Positions 35,901 through 47,279 of a stretch of DNA of 64,000 bases are shown one piece after another. The position numbers and the translations under genes are program-made. Position 1 is the stretch's first letter. Every line of letters starts with the position of its first letter. The DNA comes from Stratiolaelaps scimitus (lineage: Eukaryota; Arthropoda; Arachnida; Mesostigmata; Laelapidae). The stretch is from NCBI GenBank assembly GCA_019614645.1, contig JABWDB010000008.1, positions 9,300,001 through 9,364,000 of the forward strand, in the 5' to 3' direction. Under the pieces are notes generated by a model that saw only the letters and a program-made list of their open reading frames with translations, did no database searches and had not been told where the DNA came from.

Positions 35901-38900
35901 AATAACGAGACCTGCGGCTACGCTGAACGTGCACATGCATATTCGATTTGTCCATGCGGTTCGTACATTGAACGACCCTTGTTGCTTCTTTTTCTAGCTT
36001 TCTACCGATAGGTTAATTCAATCCCGCAGGACATTTTACAGAGCGACATTATTAGGTTGATTAGGCAACTCCGTGGACGCTACATGTTGGCTGTCAGCCC
36101 GAAAACAATAGTTAGGTTATATATCGCTTACAGCTTCGAATGTTGATGGTGCATGTCTGAAGGTCGACGGGGAACCAGACGAAATTCATCGGACAGCGAA
36201 TCTTCATGATATGTCTGTTGGCATTAACGTACACACAAAACAAGTACACCTATATGTATTCAAAACAGTCGACACCTAAGATCGTAACTACGTCGACATT
36301 ATCACTGATGCGATATGGACGTACTGTACACACTGGTAATATATTGTGTAGTCAGAAGTTTGACCACCAAAGTAAACTTAAAAAAAATATATATATATAT
36401 AAAGTTTAGAGAAAAACGCATGACGACCCCGCTTTTGTTCAACACTAAAACATGTTTATCGAATAGAAGGGCTGCGGCCTATAGACACAACCAGTCAGCT
36501 ATCGAAGTTAGCGGCAACATCTCGAAAAACGGCAGGACTAAGGACAGGTCTGACGTTAGCAGCAGACGTATCCACGCATGCGTTGTTCTTTCTGTAAACC
36601 TCACCATGTTCGGGTATGAATAGAAACATCATTGATATTGTGTAATCACCATCTTCACCGTATCCGGGGTGTAATACCATTTGGCAATTCGAATGTTTAC
36701 CGTTGTTTAAGCGCGAAACCGCATTCAGTCTCGTTGCCTTGTGGAGTATAGTACTGTATCAGGGAGAGGCTCACGGTCGGATTAACTACAGACGGCATTT
36801 TGACCTCGCTCGCCTCCACAAAGAACAGGTCGGGCGTCCAGAAGTTTTGTACCTGGATACGAAACTCATTTGTTTAGTCGATTTTGGGAAATATTTTAGC
36901 TTATATTTCAGCTTAACAGCTAAAGGAAATATTAGAGAGGATTCGACACGTATATAATATGGAGAGAGCACTCAGCGGCTACTGAATCCCCTAGGTATTC
37001 TACACCTCCCCTTCCCTCGCTCTAATTAATTAACTGCCCATTGAGTTGTACAGCATACGTTCATCTGACAAAAAACCATTTAGATGGACTGACGTATATA
37101 GTGATTAATTGATGAATTTGAATCACTTTTCAAAGGATTGATACTAGATGGCTATTTAAATGCGCTGACTGATGTAAAATGAATCTGAATGGTCGATGTT
37201 ATTCATCCGTCGAGACACAAACGTTTCCATTTAGCAAGGCTCGAATTAAAGCTGTGATGTCGCGTTTGAAATGCGATACGGGAGCCCATCAACAAGTTCC
37301 ACCTCCCTCTTGCGTTATCCAATCGATCCACAACTGCTTTTGAGAGTACAGCCACTTTTTGTGATTCTCGTGAATGTGATACCCCTCTTAATTATTTGTA
37401 CACGTTCACGGAGTACAACTGTTGGCTAAATTATATATAAATAAACAATAATAGTACTTTTGAGAGTACGTTCTTGTCTAAGTGATCACAAGAAAATATC
37501 ACAGGTGTTCAGATTTCCTCTTTTTTCAAAAACGTTCCCATTTTTGCTGCTAAAGTTCCCCAATGTATACTTCACGTGCCTACCTTGTCGGGTGGGATTA
37601 TCACTTCGACCCCCTTGAAATACTCCGATATGTGGAGGTCCTTTATGCGGTTTCTCGAATTATTGCATACGCTTGGTGAGGCTGTCCAATTGAGTACCGT
37701 GAAGACCTCCATCACAATTTCCTAGACAATACCATACAAAGTTTTTTTTTATTTATTAGCGAAACTGCGGTTTTCACAACGCCTGCGTTCTCGATATGTC
37801 AGCAAGCCGCGGGCCTTGAACTTGCGGCTGCCGGCTATTTACAGCTAGAATGTTTAACAAGCATACGAGTTAATTCTGAGCACCCGAATAGATTCGAATC
37901 CACTTCACTGGTTCGAAACGGTTCCGGTGCGAACTGTATCAGAGGTAACCCACCATGCCTTATTGTTGAATAAAACAGGCACTATCACCAACCTCCCCCT
38001 CGAGTAATGTCATAGGTTCCTAATGACCATCACGAATTCCGTATTACATATTTGCTTTATTTTTTTGTAAGTTTAGTTACGTCCAGCCAACGAGATCGAT
38101 TCAAACCGGCTTTCAGCGTACGCGCCAACCGCACGTTATTGGCCGGAAGTAGTGGCCGCGCTTAAGCAAGATGTACGATGGAGCAGATAGGCGAAACAGC
38201 CAAATGCTGCCGCATTTGACCACGAATTTCGCAACAGCAGTGAAGGAGTCCTAAGAATAGGGGATTTGTTCCCGCTGGGCTAACATATGAGTGGTTTTTG
38301 TTTACGTCATCTTCATCGGAAGCCTCTCACCATCCTCTTAAGTTCCGGCTCGCTCAACCCCATCAGCACCAGAATGAGGTCGACGCGCAGAGGAACTGAA
38401 ACAAACCAACATAACAAGCAACTCTGAAGGAAGCTGGACGAACTCGAGAACGACTTTCCGCTTTTCTATTTCGTCAGTTTGTGTTTTCCCCAGTAAATGT
38501 AGTAGTCAATGTTATTGGTTTCATTTTTACAGCGAAAACGACGAACGACCAATGATGCTCCCGTTTCCACTACCGTTGACTTCAGTTCGTAGGATATGTT
38601 ACCGTGATGTGCTCTATCTTTCATCGTGTTAACGTTGATTACGTGTGATTTCGCCATTTTAGACTTACATCCATCATTGATAGGATTGACGTAACTGTAA
38701 AGCAAACACACATTTATTCTATTAGATTATCATGTCTTCTTTTAAGGATCTTTTCCTTGATTAACCCAGTTAGTTCCTACATAAGGCGTCCATTTGTCTG
38801 AAGTTTCTCAAACAACCAGGGGCACGTGCCGTGAGAGGACATTTACTGTCTTTGACGTCCAATGGGTCCATACGTTTTATAGACGCGTGTATATGAAACA

Positions 38901-39765
38901 GGTTTTGTTTGAAAATGACAACAAGTTCTTCGACATTGTTTCTTGTTTGTTTGAAATGTTTATTTAGTACGAAAAGACAGAAGTACACGAGGCGCACTGG
39001 GTTTCGCTGTGCAAACACTGTTTAACCATCCTTGACGGCATAGTCCCTTTCTTTAAAAAGGGGGAGGTCGCAGGTTCAAGTCCCGCTACCTGGTGATGAC
39101 GAATACGAGACCTTAAGCAATGTAAACGTTGCAGTTTCCTTAATAAACCAATAATGTTTATCCTTTATCCCCTGGGGGGGGGGGGGCTAAAAGGGCCCAC
39201 TTTCTATCACGTCCGAAACGGAATTGTCGGGTTCGTTCAATATATTGCTAAATTGACCGTTCCATATTCTACGTGTAAACAGTATTCTAGAGCTAGAACG
39301 TTGTTCGCAATTTTGCCTAAGTTCCCGTTTATTCTATAAGAATGGTTCATGAAAATAGAGGCTGTCGCCGAAACAATTCCATAAACTGACAATGTCTTAT
39401 TACATAATGTTTCCCGATTTAAGCTTGCTCAAGTTGACCATTCGAGTGACAGTAGCTGGCAAAGAACCGCTCAAAAAGAATCATCCGAACCACTCTTTTA
39501 AATATAGGCTATCCGATCGTGTGTGTGCGTGTTACTGCTCAACCGTTTCGGTACGCAAAAAACTATATACACTACACTTGGGTAAAGAATCATATATATA
39601 TATATATATACATGCTAACCCTACTAAACTGAACTGAGACCCTGAATTTCATTAGTATGATTCACATACTCACTTTAGCTTGGTGTGGTTGTGAGCGGCG
39701 ATATGACATCGCACTAGATTTAGTGGGATCACCGCGCACCAAAGCCAAGGCGCCCTCCGAGTCAT
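32906..39765 (-). CDS. Cys-loop ligand-gated ion channel subunit, 10 exons, 445 aa
   Basis: Pentameric receptor subunit of the nerve or muscle plasma membrane. Minus-strand exons: 39765-39674, 38694-38669, 38395-38331, 37721-37584, 36852-36701, 36214-36132, 35367-35203, 34554-34313, 33838-33686, 33127-32906. All nine introns are GT-AG; phases 2,1,0,0,2,1,1,0,0 agree and the total is exactly 446 codons. Signal peptide APWLWCAVIPLNLV; WTPDLFF at residues 112-118; Cys-loop C165 to C179 with exactly 13 residues between, containing FPVD; M1 about 258-284; M2 about 291-313; M3 about 324-346; M4 about 420-442. The M2 region ends TTTRSALPFTSF as in GABA/glycine-type receptors, but the filter reads GDR (D291 at -1') in place of PAR. 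The M3-M4 loop is short (about 70 aa). It does not match a named subunit I can recall; the ligand is unknown. One exon is only 26 bases. Confidence 0.9.
39040..39110 (+). mobile_element. tRNA-like B-box sequence (possible diverged SINE)
   Basis: Contains GGTTCAAGTCC within a partial T-arm (GCAGG/CCCGC, one mismatch), followed by a tail CCTTAAGCAATG faintly like the SINE tail. It lies in intron 1 of the channel gene. The A box is unclear. Confidence 0.3.
39173..39187. repeat. Poly(G) run in channel intron
   Basis: About 14 Gs in a row after CCCCT, in an otherwise AT-rich intron. Confidence 0.9.
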
Positions 39766-40619
39766 TTTAATCTAAGGCTCACCTCACTTGTACTGAATTA
39801 GGCTACTGCGCAAAGTCCAAGCTGTCCTTCTGCCAATCGTTTATATGGCAGCGTTGTTGAGTATACTATCGCCTCCTCACGCAACTTGTACAAACAATGT
39901 ACATTGCAATTCCGCTTTCAAATCGATTATATCAGCTGCCACCCATCGTACTGTTTGTTTAAGTCCATTGCGAATTCGCGCCACATCATCGGATATCTGT
40001 GAACGCTGCTGAGTCGTGAAGTCGTTCATTTGTGTGCGTGGGGTGCATTCGCTTCCGTTCCCCTCGATCTCGTAGTGTGACCCTCACTGATGTTGCTCAG
40101 AGTTGTGTTCTCGATGGTTCCAGCATATATACACGTCATAAATTTGTCCAAGCATGACATATTGCTACAGGAAGCATTTGCCGGTTGGAATGTTTGTTTG
40201 ATGTAAATTCAACGTCGATTGACTATGCAAAGCCATCTAGCTATAAAATCAATAAAATACCTGAAAATGTACCTGGTCAAATTCTGCTTTAAGGCAGTCT
40301 CTATACAATTCTGTATGTAGACACAACTGACATAAGCCATCGTCGGAAAGCTGATATGATAATCGATGCTCGCTCCGTTTCCAAGAGGAGTCACTAGAAC
40401 CGCATGGTCGGCTGTAACCATTATTGTCTGCTGACGAAGATCGTATAGAAGGAATACGCTCATTCACATATGTATCTCGCCACATCTCATTGTTCAGCCG
40501 CTACTGAACTGGCTGAACTCAAACATCTCTGAGATTCTTCACCTCCCCCGCGCCCCCAATACCTGGAAATAATTCCTAATTGTAGTTTTGTAAATAAGTG
40601 AGAGTATAGTATTCATCTC
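39766..40619. other. 5' flank of channel gene
   Basis: Minus-strand sequence just upstream of the start has TTCAGTA, an initiator-like motif, near 39800. A minus-strand coding-like patch at about 40470-40264 (frame with CQLCLHTELYRDC, donor CAG|GTACAT) is noted, but its phase does not join the channel exons. It may be an exon of another transcript or chance. Confidence 0.35.
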
Positions 40620-41710
40620 AAAGTGGTAAAAATTCCTCTAAATAAGATCATCATCATCATACCACAGTGTCTGCTATGGAAATTAGTCATAATTTTGCTG
40701 AGTATATTTACAAGTATTGCTATTCCAGTTAACCAGCAGTGACTAAGCATTTGAGCAGGGCTATTTGACACGTTTGCTAATATAAGTCACTAGACTGGTC
40801 ATGAAACGGGGCACACCAGATCGCCGGCGGCGTGATCCGTTTACGAATCGCTGGCAGGCCACGAAACGAGATGGCAAATTGGTGGCTTGGGTAAGGCAAC
40901 GGTGACATTTAATCCCCTAGAATGGAACGACGACATCTCTCCACAGGGCAGCACTCACGAATGGAATCGCCTGCGGATGACAGCACCAAGTTGTTGACCA
41001 CCGGGTTTGACCGGCCACAAGAGTGGTCGCTGCTCGCTTTCGTCGCTAATGGAGAGAGAAACCCTAGCGTTGTTAGCGCAAGAAAAGTGCGGCGCGGTGT
41101 TGGGGGGTGAGATCTCAACAACCTGACCACGAAATGGTACCTAATCGAGCGTGGTAATGTCGTTCTGGCATAACACCAGCGGTACATCGATTGCTCCGGA
41201 CGCGGAAAAGTTTCAAAGAGACGTGAACAGCCAATTGGTGGAGGAGGGCGGCGAGGAGATATATCTTGTTGGTGTAGTTGGTCGTTCCTGATGACACGGC
41301 CAAAGACCAATCAAATGCTGTTCGCATAAAGGGTTTGTCCACAGTGAGACGGCTGTTTGTTTTGATTCGCCGTTCAGTACGAGGGTGACAATTCGGTGTA
41401 ATTCATCGATTTCAAACCGGAGAAAGAGATTGACTCATCTTCATGTTCCCGTTGTAGATTGGTCATTGCTGCTGCCGCCGCCGCCGATTACGGTGAATCG
41501 AATCCTCGCACCCTTTTCATATTTACGTGAATTTACGTCATCGGAAGAGTCAATAGATAATGTGGTGACGAAGTTGAGATGAGATTCCTCTCTCTGGAGA
41601 GTGAGAGATCGCAGTGCTCGAATCGCTTATCGGCTCTACACGTTTCGTTTATGCAAATCGAAAAGGGGGCAAATTCGAGAGGTTGGGAATCAAAAATAAA
41701 TTGTCGTCGA
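40620..41710 (+). repeat. Segmental duplication, unit 2 (upstream of WAP copy 2)
   Basis: Matches 26800-28097 in the same order and orientation, about 13.6 kb away. Divergence is concentrated in the first 500 bases. The best-kept part is about 41370-41700. Confidence 0.75.
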
Positions 41711-42006
41711 CCGATAAAAAACTGCATCTGCGTGTCTACGATACATTGACTGGATATGGCAAAGTGAATAGGCCACTGGAGAAGGAGGACCATGAATGAC
41801 GGAGTTTATGTGAACATACAACAGAAATCAATACCGTGAGTCGATCAGTACAGCTCGACACGCAGTGAATGTACACCGCGGGCTATTTAAATCGTTACGT
41901 ATCACCTGCTTACACTGGATGCACCTGTCCAGAGGAGGATTTTAACGATAGTTGGCCTGATTTTGGGTGTTGTGTAATCGTGTCATGCCTTCGTACTTGG
42001 TCTGCC

Positions 42007-42045
42007 TATAAGCAGAAGGACCACATAGTCAGTCAGTAAGTCAGT
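42007..42045 (+). promoter_or_regulatory. Core promoter of WAP copy 2 (TATA plus tandem TCAGT)
   Basis: TATAAG at 42007-42012 is followed 24-36 bases later by three TCAGT initiator-like motifs (starting 42029, 42033, 42041), then a short leader to the ATG at 42060. WAP copy 1 keeps a TCAGT but shows no TATA at this place. Confidence 0.5.
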
Positions 42046-42059
42046 TAGCGGAGCCAACG

Positions 42060-43489
42060 ATGCGTTTCCTCGTTGCCATTGCGGCCATGCTGGCAGTTGC
42101 TGCCGCCCAGGACGAGTTCTATCTCACTGAACCTCAGAAGAAAAATCGTAAGTTCGAACAATTAGTTGCTAATTTCCTCCTTCTGTTTTACCGGCATGCG
42201 TGCCTATGCGCATGCATTTATCTACAGGTATGGCAACTCTGTGATTGTTTTGTTCTTTAGTGAGCAGGCCTTAAATACGATTGATATAGATTTATCTGAT
42301 GATAAGCGATATGAGAATTTCGCCGCAGAACGCTTATTGCGGCTTTGAAAAGAAGCCTTACAAGTGACGAGGGTCAACTTGTTTTCAGTGTAAACCTAGT
42401 TTTATTTCCATGAAAGTTGATTCTTGTCTAAGGAACCTGATCCTTGGCTAACCTATCTTTTCACCGCTCCCTACCTGTAAGGTTATTTTTCTCCGGCAAG
42501 GTCTAATTCACATCATGTCTCTTGTGTGTAATCCATTGAATTGCAGTCCGACTCGGCCTGTGTCCGGGTTTCACATTGGAAGCTTGTCTGCCCGACCGAA
42601 TCGAGGCCGACAAGAGCCTGCCACCATGTGACACTAACGAAGACTGTGTCAAACTTGAAATGGAAGGAACACTTCATACTGAGTCGTTCTGTTGTCCCTC
42701 GAAATGTGGAGGGATGAGATGTCTACCCTACAAGAAGAATTCAGCTGTCGAACTAGGCACGTCGAATCCGATAACTACATATTAATGGTCGTTTGCTGAA
42801 TTATCTTTGCAGTATAAACTGACTCAAAGACTCTGAGATGACACCTCCTGACAGCAATCCAAATATTCAGTGAAGGGTGTTCGCGCCGATCTGTGAGAAT
42901 AAACGATATCGCATAAAGCTATTGAGCACCTATATTTTATATCCTTCTAAAGTAATTTTTCCGGGCTGATTCACAGCTTTAAACATTTAATGTCCACGGT
43001 ACAACTGCTTTCGGCATCGCTTCATAAGGCGGACAACGCCTTTGAATGCAGATGTTCAACGCTGGGTATCGAACCCATTCATCCACCTACGTATCTCCAC
43101 TGATCGCAGGGCGCGCTCGATATCCTTGCAATTATCCAACAGTGATAATATATTTCCTGTTCATGTTCCTATATATCTCATAGCTTGTGCATGCCCCCTA
43201 GAATACGTCCCTGTTAAAAACAATTGTTAATTTATAGCGCAAACGTATAATGTCTAACGTCTAATCGATATTATAGTTCTTAACTTGTCTTACTTATCTT
43301 CTTTTAATTTACGAATGCAACGTTTCTAACGGTGTTTTGTGACGTTGTCCATTTTGTCGTTTAGATGGGTGTATCGTCCCTTCGGCAATGCATCTACTGG
43401 AGAACTGCGAACGCATAGGTTACGAGTGCACCCCCGAATGCAAGTGCTGCCTTGACGTGGACCTTTGCGCCCGCAAATGCGTCGACTGA
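42060..43489 (+). CDS. WAP-type Cys-rich secreted protein, copy 2, 140 aa, noncanonical donor
   Basis: Exons 42060-42147, 42547-42756, 43365-43489, phases 1 and 1, same design as copy 1: signal peptide (MRFLVAIAAMLAVAAA), one WAP core in exon 2, one eight-Cys module in exon 3. The exon 2 protein sequence is unchanged from copy 1, and exon 3 differs at only two residues (P to S, F to L). The donor after exon 2 is GC (CTAG|GCACGT), where copy 1 has CTAG|GTATGT. It may splice as a GC-AG intron, or be retained, giving a protein that ends 9 residues later without the second module. Intron 2 contains a SINE. Poly(A) signal at 43621. Confidence 0.8.
42990..43122 (-). mobile_element. tRNA-derived SINE copy 2
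   Basis: On the minus strand: an A-box-like TGCGATCAGTGGAGATACG, then a perfect T-arm TGGGTTCGATACCCA holding the B box, then a tail with CTTATGAAGCGATGC and TTGTACCGTGGAC shared with the other copies. The best preserved copy, in intron 2 of WAP copy 2. Confidence 0.8.
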
Positions 43490-45190
43490 GCGTGCGCGCG
43501 CGCTCATACAATGAACTGCTGCGACAGACACGTTAGCGACCTCAGTAGGCAAACAACTGCTCACACAAGATATGAAGCTCATTCGTCTGTGATGAACAAC
43601 AAAAATATACTAACGATAAGAATAAATAAACTGTCAAAGACGGAAAAGTAAATCACAATTGTTCTGTTCGCTAACCCGTTGTGTGCCCATGGAGTATTTG
43701 AATCGTTTCGTCATAGCGCTGTCCATGGGTACCTCCGCTACCTAGTGAATGTTCGAGGACATCACGAGGACAATTTCCTGTTACAATCTTCAAACGCATA
43801 TCATATAGGCAGGTTCAGGTGTGTGCTAATCGACACCGAAGTAAGCCCTTGAAGGGCAAGTTCAAGTTACACATATTCGTTGTTCCCTGCCAATAGCCAT
43901 GTTCCAGTCGTTGATAATATTCCGGTCGCCTTGATTATACATACAGACAAATTGTTCACAACAATAATCCTTACTAGTTCTCGTTTCGCGACCGGTGAAC
44001 ATTTTTGAAGGCCTTAACACATTGTGGTCACGGCAGCCGCGTAATTCAATCCTGAAAGATCAGTTACTATAGCATGTAGGCTATATTTCTTATTTTTCCC
44101 GTACCGGCTGTTCTGTCGTAGAAAACATGAGCCTGTTGATGGTTATTGTCGTATTGAACGATGGTTTTCAACATCCAGTTTCGTGTCGTTTTCATTAATG
44201 TGCGTTGTTCGCAGTTAGAATTTTGTCTGAATATGGATAATAGTAATATGTATCATGTATCAACGACACCCACAACGTTACCAGCTCTCTACAAAGGGGC
44301 ACTCTTTTTCTCACAGATGTTTCCGTATAGAAAAATATCTCGTCAAGAAAAGACTGAAATCTACGGTGTCATCTATATATGACGATATGTGACGTTCGCC
44401 AATAGACCCCGCTAAAACCGACGTATTTTGCAAGCATGTTTATTAAACACCCGGTAAGGAGTCTGTCAGAAAAATATAGAAATTATCATCATGGTAAATC
44501 GTTTGAGAGCTTGCCCTCAGTAACGAAATATAACCATTTAAGAAATTCGTATTGTTATTTTGTGCTCTCCTTGTTTCAAAATGTTCAGATGCTGTGCCCA
44601 TTATATTGGTCGGTGATACGCATCCAGAAAAATAGCATATCGTCCTTGATAACGTACCTGAGCTACGAGGAGTCATCATATCGCGCTAGGGAGTTATTTC
44701 TGCGTACAGCGAAATGGAGAAATGAGTGTAGGTTCGTTGTTTAAGAAGTGGTATATACGCTATATCAATACAAATATCTATATAATATAACACAATACCG
44801 GAAGGAAAAAGATAGCCATCTGTAAGTTCAGCATGGCCAATTTTTATTGACCTTTATATTTACGACTCTTGGCGCATGTTATTTTAGGGAATTAATAACT
44901 CGACACCTCCGCCGTCCACACGCCAAACCTCCCAAATCAATTCAATCAATCAATTAATCAAGCAGAACACGTGACATGGAACTAAAAAATATAGCTCGAA
45001 CTGTGAACCAACGAACTGTGAAGGAGAGGAACTTATCATCAATAGACATATCTTGAGTCGTCCTATGGGACAGGAAAGCGCACCTCTATACAAATCAATT
45101 ACATGAGAAAAACATGCGCAAATTATGCAGACAAGCCACGCCTATTCAAGATTAATTATCTGGGTTTGGCCCCACCAGCCATAAGCAAAC

Positions 45191-45194
<4 letters not shown>
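43490..45194. other. Intergenic stretch, no gene identified
   Basis: After the WAP copy 2 poly(A) signal (AATAAA at 43621-43626) no coding exon is supported. Frames at 44161-44382 and 44436-44744 have no domain. The DNA is AT-rich. Confidence 0.4.

Positions 45195-45249
<55 letters not shown>
45195..45249. repeat. (TC)27 microsatellite
   Basis: Uninterrupted TC repeat of about 54 bases, 72 bases beyond the ribose-5-phosphate isomerase stop. On the transcribed minus strand it reads as (GA)n and would lie in that gene's 3'UTR. Confidence 0.95.
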
Positions 45250-45251
<2 letters not shown>

Positions 45252-45320
45252 ATCTTAGTGAATGGGAAATGGCAAGGAGAAATTAATGCAAACTCAAATT
45301 GCCAATTATGAGTTATTGAG

Positions 45321-47279
45321 CTAAGACTCCGCAGGGCGGACGGTCTTCACCGACCCGTCTTCTTGGCCGTAGTATGCAACCTCAGCCATTCCAACAAAGA
45401 GGCCGGTCTCGACAACTCCTGGAATCATCTTTATTTTCACTGATGTTGCGGTCCAGTCGATGTTCTTCTCGGTCGGGAAGGGACAGTCCAAAATGAAGTT
45501 TCCGTTGTCTGTAACCACGGGACCCTAATGCAACAGAAATTAGCAAAAACGAAAGGAGTTAGTGGTGTAATACATATACTTCACAGGCATCTGGCTGATC
45601 TCACCATGGAGGGACTGATTTGGGAAATTTGGTTGGAATAGACGGTCGATTGTATATACTAAAGCGGTGCAGGTATTTTTGTCAGGGTAAGTAATCGTAT
45701 TAGCTGCATTTCCCCTACGAACAAACCTGAAATCTTTCAGCAAACCCTGAGAAGTGTTTGGGATCTACTCAATGACATGTTCAATTAATAATCAATGGAT
45801 ACTCGACGTGGCATTTGACATTTTATCGACAACGCCAACCACAAGGAGACGTTATAATTACAGCTAAATAGGCATCGAAACTCAGGGTTCAGGCGGAAAG
45901 TAGCATTGTAGTAAATGTAATTATAAATGAAGCCTAAAATCACAAATATACAACTTAACGCGTTTTCAACTTCTGACACGTACTGCCTTGTTAACAGCCG
46001 TTCGTAGAATAGGCCTACAGCCGAGAATCTTCTCTATTTTGTTCATGATAGGGGCATATGCCATTGGTAGCACTTCAACAGGTATCCCCTTCTTCCATTG
46101 TTCACCCAAACGGGTCGAGTCCTTCCGGTAATCCGCTACAACAACGAACTGTTTCGAAGAGGCGGCAACGATCTTTTCTTGCGCTTGACAGCCTCCACCA
46201 CCTGCAATCGAGCGGGAAAAGGTAACGCGCTTTTATTGGGTAATTAATACATTTCAAAAAGACAGAAATAATAGCAGCTAGTGTCCATTCTCGACGACTC
46301 ACAGCCAGCAGTTACCGTCCACCTTAACTGCTTTCGGCATTGATTCATAGGACGAGCCCGTCAAATGGAAATGTGTATTAAACGGTGGCTATCGAATCCG
46401 TATGCGCACCGACGTGTCTTCACTGGTTGCTGGGCGCGCACACCCGGGGGCTCGGCAAAATATGACTAATTGATTCCCGCGTCGACGAAGCCGCCGAATC
46501 GAGGGGACGTCTCGAGTTAAACAGATGAATAATCGAAGCGATTATTGAGTTAATCAACTTACCTTTAATGCAGGTCAGGCGTATGTCGGCTTCATCCGCA
46601 CCGTCGATCGTCACATCAAGCTCGGGCGTCTCTTCGAGATCAGTTAGCACCAATTTGTGCTTACGAATCAATTGCAGCGACTGAAACGAAGTTGGTACGC
46701 ACACGATATTCGAGAGGGCGCCGCTCGAGATGCGCTCCGCTGGATACAAACAATTTGAGTGCATACACACACACACACGCACAGACACAAAAAGAGAAAT
46801 GGTTAACTTATGCGAACAGAAATCACTTTCAATGTACACTATCAAATCAATGAAAGAATCGCGCTCGTCCATGAATAGAGGGACGTGTTCTCAGAGCAAA
46901 TATTTGTCTAATACGAGAACAGCGATTTTGTCTCGTTAACACGCGTGCACCGATGCACACCGCTAACGTTGTATCATATGCGACCCGAGCGGATAGATAA
47001 TAGTTCTATTCACTAAAGATGCCATAGGCGTTGTACTACCGTTACACAATGTCTAACTGCTAAACTCTGCTAAATGGTGGCGTTTGTCTAGTGCATGATT
47101 ATATTGGACTGATGCTGAGGCTGCAAAAACAATTTCTCGCAACGTGTTTGTCCTGTTTTTGAATATAGTAACAACAGCAACAGCAGCCGCACTGAACGGC
47201 CACAGTAGCAGGCCATACCAAGTCTTTCCGCAGCGTAGACAACCGTGCTCCCGCTGCCGATCCCGACGGCAAAGTTACT
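45321..47279 (-). CDS. RpiA: Ribose-5-phosphate isomerase A, 5' exon missing
   Basis: Interconverts ribose-5-phosphate and ribulose-5-phosphate in the cytosolic pentose phosphate pathway. Minus-strand exons: 47279-47219, 46739-46563, 46201-45984, 45524-45321; all GT-AG, phases 1,1,0. Signature motifs in order: [16 protein letters not shown] (phosphate-binding loop), [16 protein letters not shown] (catalytic Asp pair), [15 protein letters not shown] (catalytic Lys/Glu region), [30 protein letters not shown]. It spans the family from the GSGST loop to the C-terminus (about 220 aa). The first exon, encoding roughly the first 20-40 residues, must lie upstream of 47279 on the minus strand and was not identified. 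Intron 2 (between 46563 and 46201) contains a SINE. Confidence 0.92.
46313..46455 (-). mobile_element. tRNA-derived SINE copy 3
   Basis: Minus-strand copy with A-box-like AGCAACCAGTGAAGACACG, B-box GGATTCGATAGCC, and the shared tail CTATGAATCAATGCCGAAAG. Located in an intron of ribose-5-phosphate isomerase, in the same orientation as the gene. Confidence 0.75.

Noticed and set aside
36500..36660. Minus-strand frame with FLFIPEHGEVY, resembling the receptor strand before the Cys-loop
   Set aside because: No acceptor in the right phase. Exon 5 (36852-36701) continues to a phase-2 donor that joins the Cys-loop exon directly, so this lies in an intron.
40249..40485. Minus-strand frame rich in Cys as a possible first exon of the channel
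   Set aside because: The exon at 39765-39674 has a signal peptide and the correct phase-2 donor; the 40.2-40.5 kb frame that looks most coding is phase 0 and does not fit.
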